Below the pieces are notes generated by a model that worked only from the letters and a program-made list of their open reading frames with translations, was not told the origin of the DNA and made no database searches. Below are positions 8,532 through 16,618 of a DNA stretch of 64,000 bases, piece after piece; positions within the stretch are counted from its first letter, which is position 1, and every line of letters begins with the position of its first letter. This stretch comes from Nocardioides sp. GY 10113 (GTDB lineage Bacteria; Actinomycetota; Actinomycetes; Propionibacteriales; Nocardioidaceae), in NCBI RefSeq assembly GCF_004919105.1, contig NZ_STGK01000005.1, positions 186,001-250,000 of the forward strand, written 5' to 3'. The position numbers and the translations under genes were made by a program.

Positions 8532-9584
8532 TCAGCGGCCCAGGGCGGTGCTCAGGTCGAACCAGGTCGCCGGGTCGCGCGAGGCGACGGTCAGGTCCGC
8601 GAGCGCCTTCTTCAGGTCGTCGATCGGCGGCTTCGGTTCGGCGTCGACGAAGTCGATGAACACGTTGGCGCCCTCGAGGCGGAGGCCGATGCGCTCGCCG
8701 TCCACGAGGCAGCCGGGGTGCCCCTGGTAGGTGAAGTCTTCCGCGAAGGGGGTCCCGTCGGAGCCTTGGCAATCTGTCCCGGCCCCGGAGGTCGCCCAGA
8801 GATGGACCTCGTCGTTGAACGAGAGCCACCATGACCAGTCGCCGTCGAAGTACTGCACACTCGTGTCGTGAGCTGTTGCGGCCGACGGGAGTGATGCCGG
8901 CAGCGTGCCTACGCGGACGGGGATGAGTACGGCCTCGCCACCGGGGCGGACAGCCTCGGCAGCCGTCAGCATCCTGCTGCGCAGGTCCGAGGGCGGCACC
9001 GAGTCGCGGACGGGCGTGGACACCTCGGCCCAGAGGCCCGGTGCGTACTCCCACGCGAGAATGGCCGACCACTGGCCGGGCAGGACCGACTCGACGTAGG
9101 TGCCCGACCTCCCGTTGACGGAGACGTCTTGCCCGGTGCTGCCTGAGGGCAGGTCCGGGGCGCGGCCCTCGTAGTAGACAGCCACGGACAGGTCCAGGCC
9201 GCCGCCGACGCCGAGGACCATGACGCCGATCGACTGCCGGTCGGGGTCGATCGCCCAGTTGCCCGTCGTCACGAGGTCGGGCACCGCCTCGACGTGGAAG
9301 CCGAACTCGCGGACGTCGGCGAGGGTGTCCGGTGCGACCAGTGGGGCGTGGAGCCCGCGCCGGTCTGCCGGGAGCGGCGAGTCAGTTGGACGTTCACCGG
9401 CCAACAGGGAACCGGCCGCGATCACCGAGGCCAGGGCAACGGCCCCTGCGCCGGCAAGCAGGCCGCGGTTCCGGCGCACCCGGCGTCGACCGCGATGGAG
9501 GTCGTCGGCGACGGGAACGTGAGGGGCGGAGATGTGGTCGTGGTAGTCCACCAGCCGGCTCAACACCTCGTCTTCGTGGCTCAT
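8532..9584 (-). CDS. single-pass membrane protein, putative partner of the adjacent sigma factor
   Basis: This 350-residue protein has an acidic cytoplasmic start (MSHEDEVLSRLVDYHDHISA), a basic patch (RGRRRVRRNR), one membrane span at about 41-62 (GLLAGAGAVALASVIAAGSL) and a long external domain. It overlaps the sigma-factor stop by four bases, the usual place of an anti-sigma factor or sigma-controlled membrane protein. It lacks the HxxxCxxC zinc anti-sigma motif, so regulation of the sigma factor is inferred from position and topology only. The external domain is not recognised. Confidence 0.65.
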   Translation of the reverse strand: MSHEDEVLSRLVDYHDHISAPHVPVADDLHRGRRRVRRNRGLLAGAGAVALASVIAAGSLLAGERPTDSPLPADRRGLHAPLVAPDTLADVREFGFHVEAVPDLVTTGNWAIDPDRQSIGVMVLGVGGGLDLSVAVYYEGRAPDLPSGSTGQDVSVNGRSGTYVESVLPGQWSAILAWEYAPGLWAEVSTPVRDSVPPSDLRSRMLTAAEAVRPGGEAVLIPVRVGTLPASLPSAATAHDTSVQYFDGDWSWWLSFNDEVHLWATSGAGTDCQGSDGTPFAEDFTYQGHPGCLVDGERIGLRLEGANVFIDFVDAEPKPPIDDLKKALADLTVASRDPATWFDLSTALGR

Positions 9585-10087
9585 CGTTGTTCCTCCTGCC
9601 CGGGTGCGACCCCGAAGGCCGGGGCCAGTGCCCGCCGGAGCGCGGCGACCGCGTCGGCAGTCTGGCTCTTCACGGTGCCAGTGCTGATTCGCAGCTCTGC
9701 GGCGGTCTCCTCGATGGTGAGGTTCCAGATATGGCGCAGCACGATCACCCGACGCTGGCCTGGAGGTAGCGCCCCGATCGCGGCCCTGATGAGGTCGGCG
9801 TCCTCGACCGGGAACCCCGGCTCGAGTGGGATGTCTCGGGGCTCCGCGGGCCGTTCACGTCGCCACGGCCGCCGCCGGTCGCTGTAGTGGGCGTTCACGA
9901 TGATCGCGCGCACGTAGCCGTCGATGTTGTCCATCCGCTCGACCCGACCCCAGGCTGCGTACAGCCGAGTCAGGGCGTCCTGGACGACGTCCTCGGCACG
10001 ATGCGGATCCCCACACATCAGGCACGCGGTGCGGAACAGCCGTGGCCGCCGTGTCGCCACGTACTCGACGAACGCTGATTCGTTCAT
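9581..10087 (-). CDS. SigE-family ECF RNA polymerase sigma factor
   Basis: This 168-residue factor, in the usual size range, has sigma region 2 at about 10-75 (FVEYVATRRPRLFRTACLMC, then AEDVVQDALTRLYAAWGRV) and region 4 at about 100-155 (ALPPGQRRVIVLRHIWNLTI, then STGTVKSQTADAVAALRR). It redirects RNA polymerase to a specific promoter set. The ATG at 10087 is chosen over upstream starts because AAAGGGGG sits just before it and it begins at the family's normal N-terminus. It is translationally coupled to the membrane protein downstream. Confidence 0.92.
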   Translation of the reverse strand: MNESAFVEYVATRRPRLFRTACLMCGDPHRAEDVVQDALTRLYAAWGRVERMDNIDGYVRAIIVNAHYSDRRRPWRRERPAEPRDIPLEPGFPVEDADLIRAAIGALPPGQRRVIVLRHIWNLTIEETAAELRISTGTVKSQTADAVAALRRALAPAFGVAPGQEEQR

Positions 10088-10501
10088 TGCGGCCCCCTTT
10101 CGTTCACCTAACGCGCCGACAGGGCAAGACTGTTGGGTCGAGGAGGCAACTTTCTTGGCCCGATGCTCATGCCGCAACCTCAGGAGTGCCCGCTCATGCC
10201 GCGATCCGGGCGGTCGCACGCCGCTTCACTCCTGACACGCTCCGCATGCCGATCCAGCGGTCGCCGGGGCACCCGTCTCGCCAGCGCCGCAGGAGGAAGT
10301 GCGCGCTTGATCGCCGAGACCGAGCCGCCTGGGGGGTCAGGACCGCCACGAACGCGTACTCCCCAGCACCCGGAGCCCGAGGACGCGCCAGGCCCTTCGT
10401 CGGCTCAGGCCTGAAGTCCGGGGATTCACTCCCCCAAGTACTAGTCTGCTGGCCAGGAGGCCGACCCCCCGAGCCCGGCCACCTGTCCCGGAGGGGCGGC
10501 G
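10088..10501. other. intergenic region, promoters of sigma factor and BrkB gene
   Basis: No gene is supportable here. The gap separates divergent genes and must contain both promoters. A stretch near 10343-10445 (GGGGTCAGGACCGCCACGAA and following bases) is similar to 19832-19900 in the mobile region, so it may be an old copy of that sequence. Confidence 0.4.
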
Positions 10502-11467
10502 ATGCCAGCGACGGATCACGACACAGTGCGCGCGGCACTGGCTGGCTTCGGCATGACCGACGATCAGCTCGCGCGGCTCGACCGGCTGCCGCCCCGATTC
10601 GCCACCTCGCTCGTGTGGTTGATGGAGCACTGGCCCGGACGCGTGGCGCTCCGCATCGCAACCGGGCTGCAGCGCATCCAGGTGTTCGACAGGGCGATGA
10701 CCATCGCGGCCCAGCTGTTCACCTCGGTCTTCCCGATCCTCATCATGGGGGCGGCGCTGTTCGGCGCCAACCGCGTCTCGTCGGCCATCTCCGCGGTCGG
10801 CACCCTGCCCGAGGACACGCAGAACCTCCTCGACGAGGTGGCTGACGGCAGCGACAGCGCGACGTTCGGCCTACTGGGGGTCTTGGTGGTGCTGGTGTCC
10901 GCGACCAGCCTCTCCCGCGCGATGATCCGCGCCTACGACGCCGTGTGGATGAACGGCCGCAGCCGCACCCGGCTCAACCAGGCCTGGCGGTGGTTCGTGG
11001 CCGTGCTCGCCCTGGCCCTGGCCGTGGCGGTCACGCAGAAGCTGGTCCTCCTGTTGCAGCCGTTGCCACCCCGAGACTGGTGGGCCACCGCGATCGTGGC
11101 GGTCATCAACGTGGCTATCGCCGCCCTGGTCCCGTGGTTCCTCCTGGCCGGCCGCGTCCCGTTGCGCTGGCTCATGCCGGGCGCCGTCCTGTACGCGATC
11201 GGCTTGCTGCTGGCCCATCCGATCTCGACCCGCTACCTGTCGGCCTCCATCGAGCTGAGCGCCGCCCGGTTCGGGGCCATCGGGGTCGCGTTCACCTACC
11301 TCACCTATCTGTACGTCATCGCGTGGTGGCTGCTGGCCACAGCCGTCGTGGGCCAGGTGATCGCGACCGACGAGGGCGCGTTCGGCCAGGTCGTCCGCGG
11401 TCGCCCCCGCGAAGGGAAGCCCGCCGCACCGGCACCGACACTCCAGTCGAATGCGGACGATCACTGA
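10502..11467 (+). CDS. YihY/BrkB-family inner-membrane protein
   Basis: This 321-residue polytopic protein has a cytoplasmic N-terminus of about 65 residues and six hydrophobic segments between 65 and 285 (for example IAAQLFTSVFPILIMGAALF, WFVAVLALALAVAVTQKLVL and AFTYLTYLYVIAWWLLATAV). The F.SVFPILIM segment and the final A.YLTYLYVIAW helix are typical of the YihY/BrkB family, whose transport role is unsettled. A good GGAGGGG ribosome site precedes the ATG. No operon partner. Confidence 0.85.
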   Translation: MPATDHDTVRAALAGFGMTDDQLARLDRLPPRFATSLVWLMEHWPGRVALRIATGLQRIQVFDRAMTIAAQLFTSVFPILIMGAALFGANRVSSAISAVGTLPEDTQNLLDEVADGSDSATFGLLGVLVVLVSATSLSRAMIRAYDAVWMNGRSRTRLNQAWRWFVAVLALALAVAVTQKLVLLLQPLPPRDWWATAIVAVINVAIAALVPWFLLAGRVPLRWLMPGAVLYAIGLLLAHPISTRYLSASIELSAARFGAIGVAFTYLTYLYVIAWWLLATAVVGQVIATDEGAFGQVVRGRPREGKPAAPAPTLQSNADDH

Positions 11468-11570
11468 GACCGGTGCATCGGTTCAGCCCGGCGCCTGGGC
11501 GGGCCACGCCGGTCAGCCATTCCAGCGAACCCAGACGCACCGGCGTCGCCGTGAGTCCCGGCGATCCAGC

Positions 11571-12116
11571 TCAGGGGGCGCGGTCCTCCTCCGCCACGGC
11601 GCCTGGATCCAGGCCCCGCTTGGCCGCCGAGACGAAGGTCCGCACGATGACGCCGATCAGGACCAGGTCGAGCAGCATCTGCACCGCCACGACGATGCGG
11701 GCGAGGTCGGTCTCGGGGGTGATGTCGCCGAACCCGACGGTCGAGAACACCGTGACCGCGAAGTAGAGGGCGCCGACGTGGTCCAACGGACGGCTGAAGG
11801 AACCGTCGGACAGGGTCAGGTACGCGCTGGCGAACAGCACCAGGAAGAGGATGACGATGGTCCCCAGGGCCTGGATCGCGCGCAGCTCGGGCAGGTCCGC
11901 GGCCACCACCCTGCGCAGCTGCCGGGTCACTGACATCGCGAAGATGACCGCGCCGACCACCAGGACCCCCACCGCAGTCCAGGCGGCGTGACCGGCCGGC
12001 CCGATCAGGAAGTACACCCCGAGCAGGGCCGACCAGGTCACCAGCAGCGTGAGGGTGGTGGTGGCAACCTCGCGCCAGCGCCGGGAGGCCTCCAGCTCGG
12101 CCAGCCGACGAGCCAT
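11571..12116 (-). CDS. K+ channel family protein
   Basis: This 181-residue membrane protein has two N-terminal spans (about 20-42 and 46-63) and then a two-helix pore module: span 87-106 (GTIVILFLVLFASAYLTLSD), pore helix YFAVTVFS, selectivity filter TVGFGD and inner helix ARIVVAVQMLLDLVLIGVIV. TVGFGD is diagnostic of potassium selectivity. The C-terminal tail is short with no RCK domain, so gating by a cytosolic ligand domain is unlikely. It lies just downstream of a decayed DUF1269-like gene. Confidence 0.88.
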   Translation of the reverse strand: MARRLAELEASRRWREVATTTLTLLVTWSALLGVYFLIGPAGHAAWTAVGVLVVGAVIFAMSVTRQLRRVVAADLPELRAIQALGTIVILFLVLFASAYLTLSDGSFSRPLDHVGALYFAVTVFSTVGFGDITPETDLARIVVAVQMLLDLVLIGVIVRTFVSAAKRGLDPGAVAEEDRAP

Positions 12117-12194
12117 CAGGTCACCTCGTTGACGTCGTCCGCGGGGGCGTCGCGAGCCCGCGACGTCGGCGCAAGGGGATGGGACCGGTCATGG

Positions 12195-12445
12195 TCAGGA
12201 GTCGATCGCCTCGTCCAGCTTCACTCCGGCAGACCGCCGACGGCGCCCAGGCCGGCAGCGCCGCCGACGCTGCCGTCGTGGGCCTCGACCTTGACCGCCC
12301 CGTCCTCGTCCCGGTCGATCACCACGGCGCCGACCACGATCAGGTCGGTGTCGGCCTGCGCCTGCTTGAGCGCCTTGAAGTCCTCCGCTGCCGAGGAGGG
12401 GTCGTCGTACGACGCCACGTAGAGCGCCGGGTTCGGATCAGTCAT
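12195..12445 (-). pseudogene. internally deleted DUF1269-like gene
   Basis: The start is normal: a GAGAGGAAG ribosome site, then MTDPNPALYVASYDDPSSA, AEDFKALKQAQADTD and LIVVGAVVIDRDEDG, as in DUF1269-like actinobacterial proteins. After GAAGLGAVGG the frame stops at once. The adjacent frame ends AGVKLDEAIDS with its own stop at 12195-12197, which looks like the true C-terminus. The glycine-rich membrane middle is therefore missing and the ends are joined out of frame. The result is a 74-residue stub. Confidence 0.55.
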
Positions 12446-12968
12446 CTCGTCCGCTTCCTCTCCGATGTGTTGACCCTCCTTCGGAACCATCCAGCCACCT
12501 CGCCAGTGGCGTCGCCAGAGCCCGACGGCCCTCCACGCAGGGACCACCAGCAGCGAGCAGCCCGCGTGACGGCCTTCCGCCGCGACACCGCGGACGCGCA
12601 GGATGGCTCCAGGTCGCGACGCGTTGCTCCGAGTGGGGCCGACTCCCCCACCCGCCAAGCGCCACAGGTGGCGCTACCTGGGGTAGCACCACCTGTGGCC
12701 CCATGACGTGCGCGTCGTTCCACCGGCCGAGGCCCCAGCGTGATCCGGGCCGCCGGCCTGGCCCCGGGTCGCCTCACCCAGGGTCATTCCCTTGCCACCA
12801 ACCGCTCGCGCGGCGCAGTGCAGGAGGTGCCGGGCGGTCGGCGACCGGTGGCGGGCCCTTCAGCGGCCGCAGAGAAGGGGCCCCTCGGCACCACCTACAC
12901 CCGGTGAGGGATCGTCACCCCGCGGACGGCGTACGGCGAGAACGGGTTGCTGGCGGCCGACCCATCGC
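12446..12968. other. gene-free region with a hairpin
   Basis: No convincing gene on either strand. The only clear structure is the long inverted repeat at 12661-12699, listed separately. The region follows the stop end of the PfpI-like gene and precedes the DUF1269-like relic start. Confidence 0.4.
12661..12699. repeat. 39-base near-perfect hairpin containing a copy of the island palindrome
   Basis: The outer arms GCCACAGGTGG and CCACCTGTGGC pair perfectly. The inner arms GCTACC and GGTAGC continue the stem around a three-base loop, with one mismatched position. The core GCGCTACCTGGGGTAGCAC differs at two positions from the palindrome at 16436 and 19937. No T-run follows on either strand, so it is not a typical terminator. 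Confidence 0.7.
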
Positions 12969-13637
12969 TCACGCGAGCGCCTCCACCAGCGCGCGGGCGA
13001 CCGATGCCGAGGACTGCGGGTTCTGGCCGCTGATCAGGTTGCCGTCCACCACCACATGGTCGCCCCAGGGCTCCCCCACGCTCACCTCGGCGCCGAGCTC
13101 ACGCAGCCGGGACTCGACCAGGAACGGCGCCTTCGGCGCGAGGCCCGCCTGCGCCTCCTCGGCGTCGGAGAACGCGGTCACCTTGCGACCGGCGAGCACG
13201 GGTGCGGCGGCGATCAGGGCGGCGGCACCGTGGCAGACCACCCCGAGCGGGCGGCCGGCCTCCAGGGTCGCGGCGATCAGGGCTCCGGAGGTCGGATCGA
13301 CGGCGAGGTCCTCCATCGGGCCGTGGCCGCCGGGATAGAAGACGGCGTCGTACGCCGACGGGTCGACCTGGTCCAGCGCCAGCGGCGCCTTCAAGCCCTC
13401 GATCCCGTTGATGGCGGTGGCGAGGTCCTCGCCGCCGGTCGCCTCGGGTGCCAGGCTGCGGGCGTCCACGGTCGGAACGACGCCACCGGGGGTGGCGAAG
13501 AGGACCCGGTGCCCGGCCTCGATCAGGGACCGGTACGGGGTGACGAGCTCCTCGGCCCAGTAACCGGTCGGGTGCGCGGTGCCGTCGGACAGGGTCCAGG
13601 AGGAGGATCCGGTGACGACAAACAGGACGGTGCTCAC
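12969..13637 (-). CDS. DJ-1/PfpI-family protein (type 1 glutamine amidotransferase-like)
   Basis: This 222-residue single-domain protein has the nucleophile elbow GVVCHGAAAL (Cys near residue 134), the upstream acidic strand YDAVFYPGGHGPMEDLA and the start VLFVVTGSSSWTLSDG followed by GYWAEEL, typical of the Hsp31/YraA-like branch with the acid in the GYWxEE motif. Family members act as glyoxalase III-like enzymes, chaperones or proteases. The precise activity here is not predictable. It is divergent from a LysR regulator that probably controls it. Confidence 0.87.
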   Translation of the reverse strand: MSTVLFVVTGSSSWTLSDGTAHPTGYWAEELVTPYRSLIEAGHRVLFATPGGVVPTVDARSLAPEATGGEDLATAINGIEGLKAPLALDQVDPSAYDAVFYPGGHGPMEDLAVDPTSGALIAATLEAGRPLGVVCHGAAALIAAAPVLAGRKVTAFSDAEEAQAGLAPKAPFLVESRLRELGAEVSVGEPWGDHVVVDGNLISGQNPQSSASVARALVEALA

Positions 13638-13722
13638 AGCGTTGCTCCTTCGAGCGTTCGATGACTGTCGGACGCGGGTTCAAACAGGGGCGACTAGCCA
13701 TCTCATCCAATACATTGCCTCT

Positions 13723-14616
13723 ATGAGCCATAGCGAAACCGATGGCTTGGCGGACCTGGCCCGATGGCGCACGTTCCTCGCGGTGTACCGCACCGGCTCG
13801 CTCACCGCCGCCGCCCGCACGCTCGGCCTCGCGCAACCGTCGGTCAGCGCGCAGCTCCAGGCACTGGAGCGCGCCCTCGGTGCGCAGCTGTTCGAGCGGC
13901 ATGCCCGCGGCGTCGTACCGACCCCCCGAGCGGACACGATCGCGACCCGGTTGGCAGCCCCCTACGACGCCCTCACTGACGCGGTCGCCGGCGTGGCCGG
14001 GGCGGCCGGCGCCGTGGACGCGAAGCCCGTCCAGCTGGCAGGGCCCGCGGAGTTCGTCGCCGAGATCGCGCTGCCCGCACTGGCGCCGATCATCAGGTCC
14101 GGCATCCGCGTGCGCGTGACCACCGGGCTCGCCGCCGACCTGCTCACCGGCCTCCGTGGCGGACAGTTCGACCTCGTGGTCGCCGCCGAACGCCCCCGCG
14201 GACGACCCCTCCCCTTCGAGCCGCTGGGCGACGAGGAGTTCGTTCTGGTCGGCGCACCGTCCTCGCTCGGCACGCCGCTGGGCGATCTCCCGGTCCTGTC
14301 GTACGCACATGACCTCCCGATCCTGCGGCGCTACTGGCGCCACGTCCTGGGCACGCGCATCGACGTCGAACCTGCCCTGACCTTCCCGGACCTCCGGGCA
14401 TTGCGCCAGGCGGCCGCGCTGGGGCTGGGAATCACGGTGCTGCCGCGCTACCTGTGCCAGGAAGCGATCGACACCGGAGTGCTGATCGCACTGGACGAGC
14501 CCGAGGATCCACCGATCAACACCCTCTATCTCGCGCGACGGCCGGGGCTGCCGGAACATGGCTCGGCCGAGCGCGTGCGCAGGGCACTCCTCGACGCGAC
14601 CGCACCTTGGCGGTGA
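13723..14616 (+). CDS. LysR-family transcriptional regulator
   Basis: This 297-residue protein has the N-terminal winged helix-turn-helix at about 10-70 (LARWRTFLAVYRTGSLTAAA, LAQPSVSAQLQALERALGAQ, LFERHARGV). A periplasmic-binding-like effector domain spans about 95-290. The ATG at 13723 is chosen because it begins at the family's normal distance before the helix-turn-helix. It is divergent from the PfpI-like gene across 85 bases, the classic LysR target layout. Effector unknown. Confidence 0.9.
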   Translation: MSHSETDGLADLARWRTFLAVYRTGSLTAAARTLGLAQPSVSAQLQALERALGAQLFERHARGVVPTPRADTIATRLAAPYDALTDAVAGVAGAAGAVDAKPVQLAGPAEFVAEIALPALAPIIRSGIRVRVTTGLAADLLTGLRGGQFDLVVAAERPRGRPLPFEPLGDEEFVLVGAPSSLGTPLGDLPVLSYAHDLPILRRYWRHVLGTRIDVEPALTFPDLRALRQAAALGLGITVLPRYLCQEAIDTGVLIALDEPEDPPINTLYLARRPGLPEHGSAERVRRALLDATAPWR

Positions 14617-15098
14617 ATGAGGGACGCGCCCCCGGGGGTCGGGACTCTCGGGCTTGCCGGTCGAGCATGGTCCGGCCACGCCACCTGTTCGTGCAGCAGA
14701 CCCCACCTTCAGAAGCGGCAGCTGCACGGGCGTGACGGCCAGCGAGCCGACGGCGCTGTACCGCGTCTTCAGCGGCAACAAGGAACTCGGCCCCTACTGC
14801 ACCAGAACGAAGCCGTCGGGCCCGGTTCACCCTGAGCCCGAAGGACTTCGGCGTTCCGTCCAGCGGAGGCTCATCTGCGCAGGTCGACGGGCCGAAGGCG
14901 AGGATCGGCGCGTTGAGCGGAACCCGCGCCACGTCGGACGTGGTGCTACCCGCGGCAGCACCACGCCAGCCACATTGGGTGCCGTCCCGCAGGCACCGCC
15001 GGGGCAGTCGCGCGGAGTTCCCCAGCGCCGAGGACCGAGCCGGGTCGGCGATCTGCAATCGACAGGTCCACCGGGCGACGCACTTCCATACTGACGCG
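14617..15098 (+). pseudogene. decayed coding sequence, possibly a toxin-domain relic
   Basis: No intact gene. On the plus strand one frame reads EPTALYRVFSGNKELGPYCT and another reads FTLSPKDFGVPSSGGSSAQV, joined by a frame change near 14820. The LYRVxxG...GPYxT pattern is loosely like C-terminal domains of polymorphic toxins, but this is a weak resemblance. The end runs into the leader of the next gene. Confidence 0.2.
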
Positions 15099-16040
15099 GT
15101 GACCGCGCGACTCCCTTCCGACCTGATCGTCCGCCCGGAACCCGCGAACATCCGCGTGGTGTGGCCCAACGAAGCCCACGACTTCACGCCGTGGCTCGCG
15201 GCCAACCTGAGCTGGCTCGACGAAACGCTGGAGCTGGGAGAACTTCAACTGGTCGGTACCGAGATGCCGATCCCCGGATTCGCCAGGAACCTCGACATCC
15301 TCGCCACCGCCGCCGACGGCACCCGGATCGCGATCGAGAACCAGTACCGCAAGGTCGATCATGACCACCTGACCCGAGGACTCGCCTACGCCGTCGGGCA
15401 CGAGTGCGGCGCGCTCGTCGTGATCGCCGAAGCCCATGGCCGCGAGTTTGTCGCCATCGCTGACTACCTGAACCACGCCTATGAAAGCGTCGGCGCCGAG
15501 CGCGGCATCGCCGTCTTCCTCGTGGAGCTCAGTGTGCAGAAGGTCGGCGCCCACTTCGTGCCACGCTTCACCGTGGTGTCGCGGCCGAACACCTGGCTCA
15601 CCGACGTCCACCAGTCCCCCTCTGGCGGCGGAGACGATCGCTCGGTGGCGGCATTCCTTGCGAGGTGCCCAGCCGACTTTCGCCCCGTCGCGGCCCAGGT
15701 CATCGAGGACTGGCAGCGACGGGAGGGCGCCTTCATCCGGATCACCCCCTCCTCCGCGTCCATCTCCCTCGACTATCCGTACTCCGCGACTACCGGTCAC
15801 ACGTCGATCTACGGCATCTACGACAACGGAGGGCTCGGAGTCCAACGGGGCTACTACCGGGCGAGCGTCGTTCCTGACGAGCGCGTCGAGGAGATGGATG
15901 CCGTGATGGCGTCATGCTTCCCGACCCTGACCGACAAGCCGTTCTATCGAACGGCCAGGGACTTCGAGCCCGCCGGAGCCGCACGCTTCGCCGACTGGCT
16001 GATCGCCGTGGGGATGGAAGAGGAACAGACTCAGGCATGA
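15099..16040 (+). CDS. DUF4268-like protein with a PD-(D/E)XK nuclease-type fold
   Basis: This 313-residue protein has an N-terminal domain (about 20-140) reading EAHDFTPWLAANLSWLDETL, ARNLDILATAADG, IAIENQYRKVDHDHLTRGLA and VVIAEAHG. The D...(I)EN(Q)..TDHDHL series is the arrangement seen in DUF4268-like restriction-endonuclease-fold proteins (catalytic Asp, then Glu-Asn-Gln). The C-terminal half resembles the DUF4268 domain. The GTG at 15099 fits the domain start; upstream sequence is low quality. It lies just left of the tRNA-derived att repeat and may be cargo of an older mobile unit. A defence or DNA-repair role is inferred. Confidence 0.6.
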   Translation: MTARLPSDLIVRPEPANIRVVWPNEAHDFTPWLAANLSWLDETLELGELQLVGTEMPIPGFARNLDILATAADGTRIAIENQYRKVDHDHLTRGLAYAVGHECGALVVIAEAHGREFVAIADYLNHAYESVGAERGIAVFLVELSVQKVGAHFVPRFTVVSRPNTWLTDVHQSPSGGGDDRSVAAFLARCPADFRPVAAQVIEDWQRREGAFIRITPSSASISLDYPYSATTGHTSIYGIYDNGGLGVQRGYYRASVVPDERVEEMDAVMASCFPTLTDKPFYRTARDFEPAGAARFADWLIAVGMEEEQTQA

Positions 16041-16239
16041 TCGGACGCCGCCCAAGACCCGCCCGGTGGCCGATCGGCCTGCGACGCACTTCGGCCGCCG
16101 CCTCGCAACCGAGCGCTGAGTCGCGAACCCGGGCGGCCCGGGATCACTCCCCGACAGGGACCGGGTCGCTCCGTCAGATTGGGTGGGTGCCAGTTCCCCC
16201 TCGGATCGCGCCTGAACCCCGGGGCTTCACGGCCCCATC

Positions 16240-16258
16240 GCGCTCCCCGCTGGAGCAC
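16240..16258. repeat. 19-base imperfect palindrome left of att copy 1
   Basis: GCGCTCCCCGCTGGAGCAC lies 76 bases before the att core. It matches, with two changes, the perfect palindrome at 23137 in the same relative position. Confidence 0.6.
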
Positions 16259-16276
16259 CAGAGGAGGAAAGACAGA

Positions 16277-16312
16277 AGAGCCCCAGACCTGTTCTCCCAG
16301 GTCAGGGGCTCT
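16277..16312 (-). terminator. hairpin next to att copy 1
   Basis: The stem AGAGCCCCAGACCT / AGGTCAGGGGCTCT has one internal mismatch and lies directly beside the truncated tRNA 3' end. It corresponds to the tRNA-Leu terminator at 23174-23209, so it was probably carried as part of the att-flanking sequence. Confidence 0.55.
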
Positions 16313-16315
16313 TCA

Positions 16316-16341
16316 TCTGTGTCCGAGGGGGGACTTGAACC
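16316..16341 (-). repeat. att copy 1: tRNA-Leu 3'-end duplicate (26 bases)
   Basis: Exact 26-base copy of the last 22 bases of tRNA-Leu(GAG) (T-arm half through discriminator base) plus four flanking bases. The 5' part of a tRNA is absent: the bases beyond the core (GGTCTGG...) do not match the tRNA. This is the expected scar of site-specific integration into a tRNA 3' end. It marks the left border of unit A. Confidence 0.85.
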
Positions 16342-16397
16342 GGTCTGGCCACACGCTCAGAAACACAGATTGGACACCTCTGAGCGTGAAATCCGGT

Positions 16398-16416
16398 CCC
16401 GTTCACTCCCGTTCAC
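16398..16416. repeat. paired 9-base direct repeats, putative integrase arm sites (unit A)
   Basis: Two copies of CCCGTTCAC separated by one base, starting 82 bases from the att core start. Unit B has the same pair at exactly the same distance. Paired short direct repeats beside an att core are typical arm-binding sites of tyrosine integrases. Confidence 0.55.
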
Positions 16417-16435
16417 CACGCCCAGGTACGGGGTC

Positions 16436-16454
16436 GTGCTACCCGGGGTAGCAC
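16436..16454. repeat. 19-base perfect palindrome, left end of unit A
   Basis: GTGCTACCCGGGGTAGCAC has nine-base arms around one base and begins 120 bases from the att core start. An identical copy lies at the right end of the same unit (19937). Confidence 0.75.
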
Positions 16455-16561
16455 CCGACAAGCTGTTGTTTGATCCGACTCTGCGGCCATCCGGCGGGCG
16501 GTTCACCAGGTCCAGCGGCCCGCGTCCTACCGCCCAGTCTGCTGCGGCGCGGGCGGCGCGA

Positions 16562-16618
16562 CGTCACATGGATTCTGGCCCCTCATTCGGCCAATTCAGG
16601 GCCAGAATCCATGTGACG
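16562..16618. repeat. long inverted repeat with 20-base arms
   Basis: The 19-base arms GTCACATGGATTCTGGCCC (from 16563) and GGGCCAGAATCCATGTGAC (to 16617) are perfect complements. One more C/G pair outside brings each arm to 20 bases around a 17-base spacer. The 3' end of the following minus-strand gene runs into it, so it may be a small inserted element or a strong terminator that replaced the gene's true end. Confidence 0.75.

Larger units (their letters stand above)
16041..16315. other. right-end-like flank of a tRNA-Leu-associated mobile unit
   Basis: There is no gene here. From 16185 to the att repeat, the sequence is clearly related to the stretches just left of the other two att copies: GGGTGCCAG at 131, 133 and 131 bases before each core, a 19-base palindrome about 77 bases before, and a hairpin immediately before. 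It is either the original tRNA downstream flank or the end of a third, older unit. Confidence 0.6.

Noticed and set aside
8532..9584. Zinc anti-sigma factor call
   Set aside because: The HxxxCxxC motif is absent, so only a positional inference is kept.
13099..14781. Long minus-strand open frame across the LysR and PfpI-like genes
   Set aside because: Shadow frame of two well-supported genes with no motifs of its own.
14943..14961. Palindrome GTGCTACCCGCGGCAGCAC as the left end of a third unit
   Set aside because: No att core lies 120 bases before it and no CCCGTTCAC pair lies 38 bases before it, so it does not fit the unit pattern.
16316..16400. Apparent tRNA gene at att copy 1 (and likewise at 20015)
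   Set aside because: Only the last 22 bases of the tRNA are present; the acceptor 5' strand, D arm and anticodon arm are missing.
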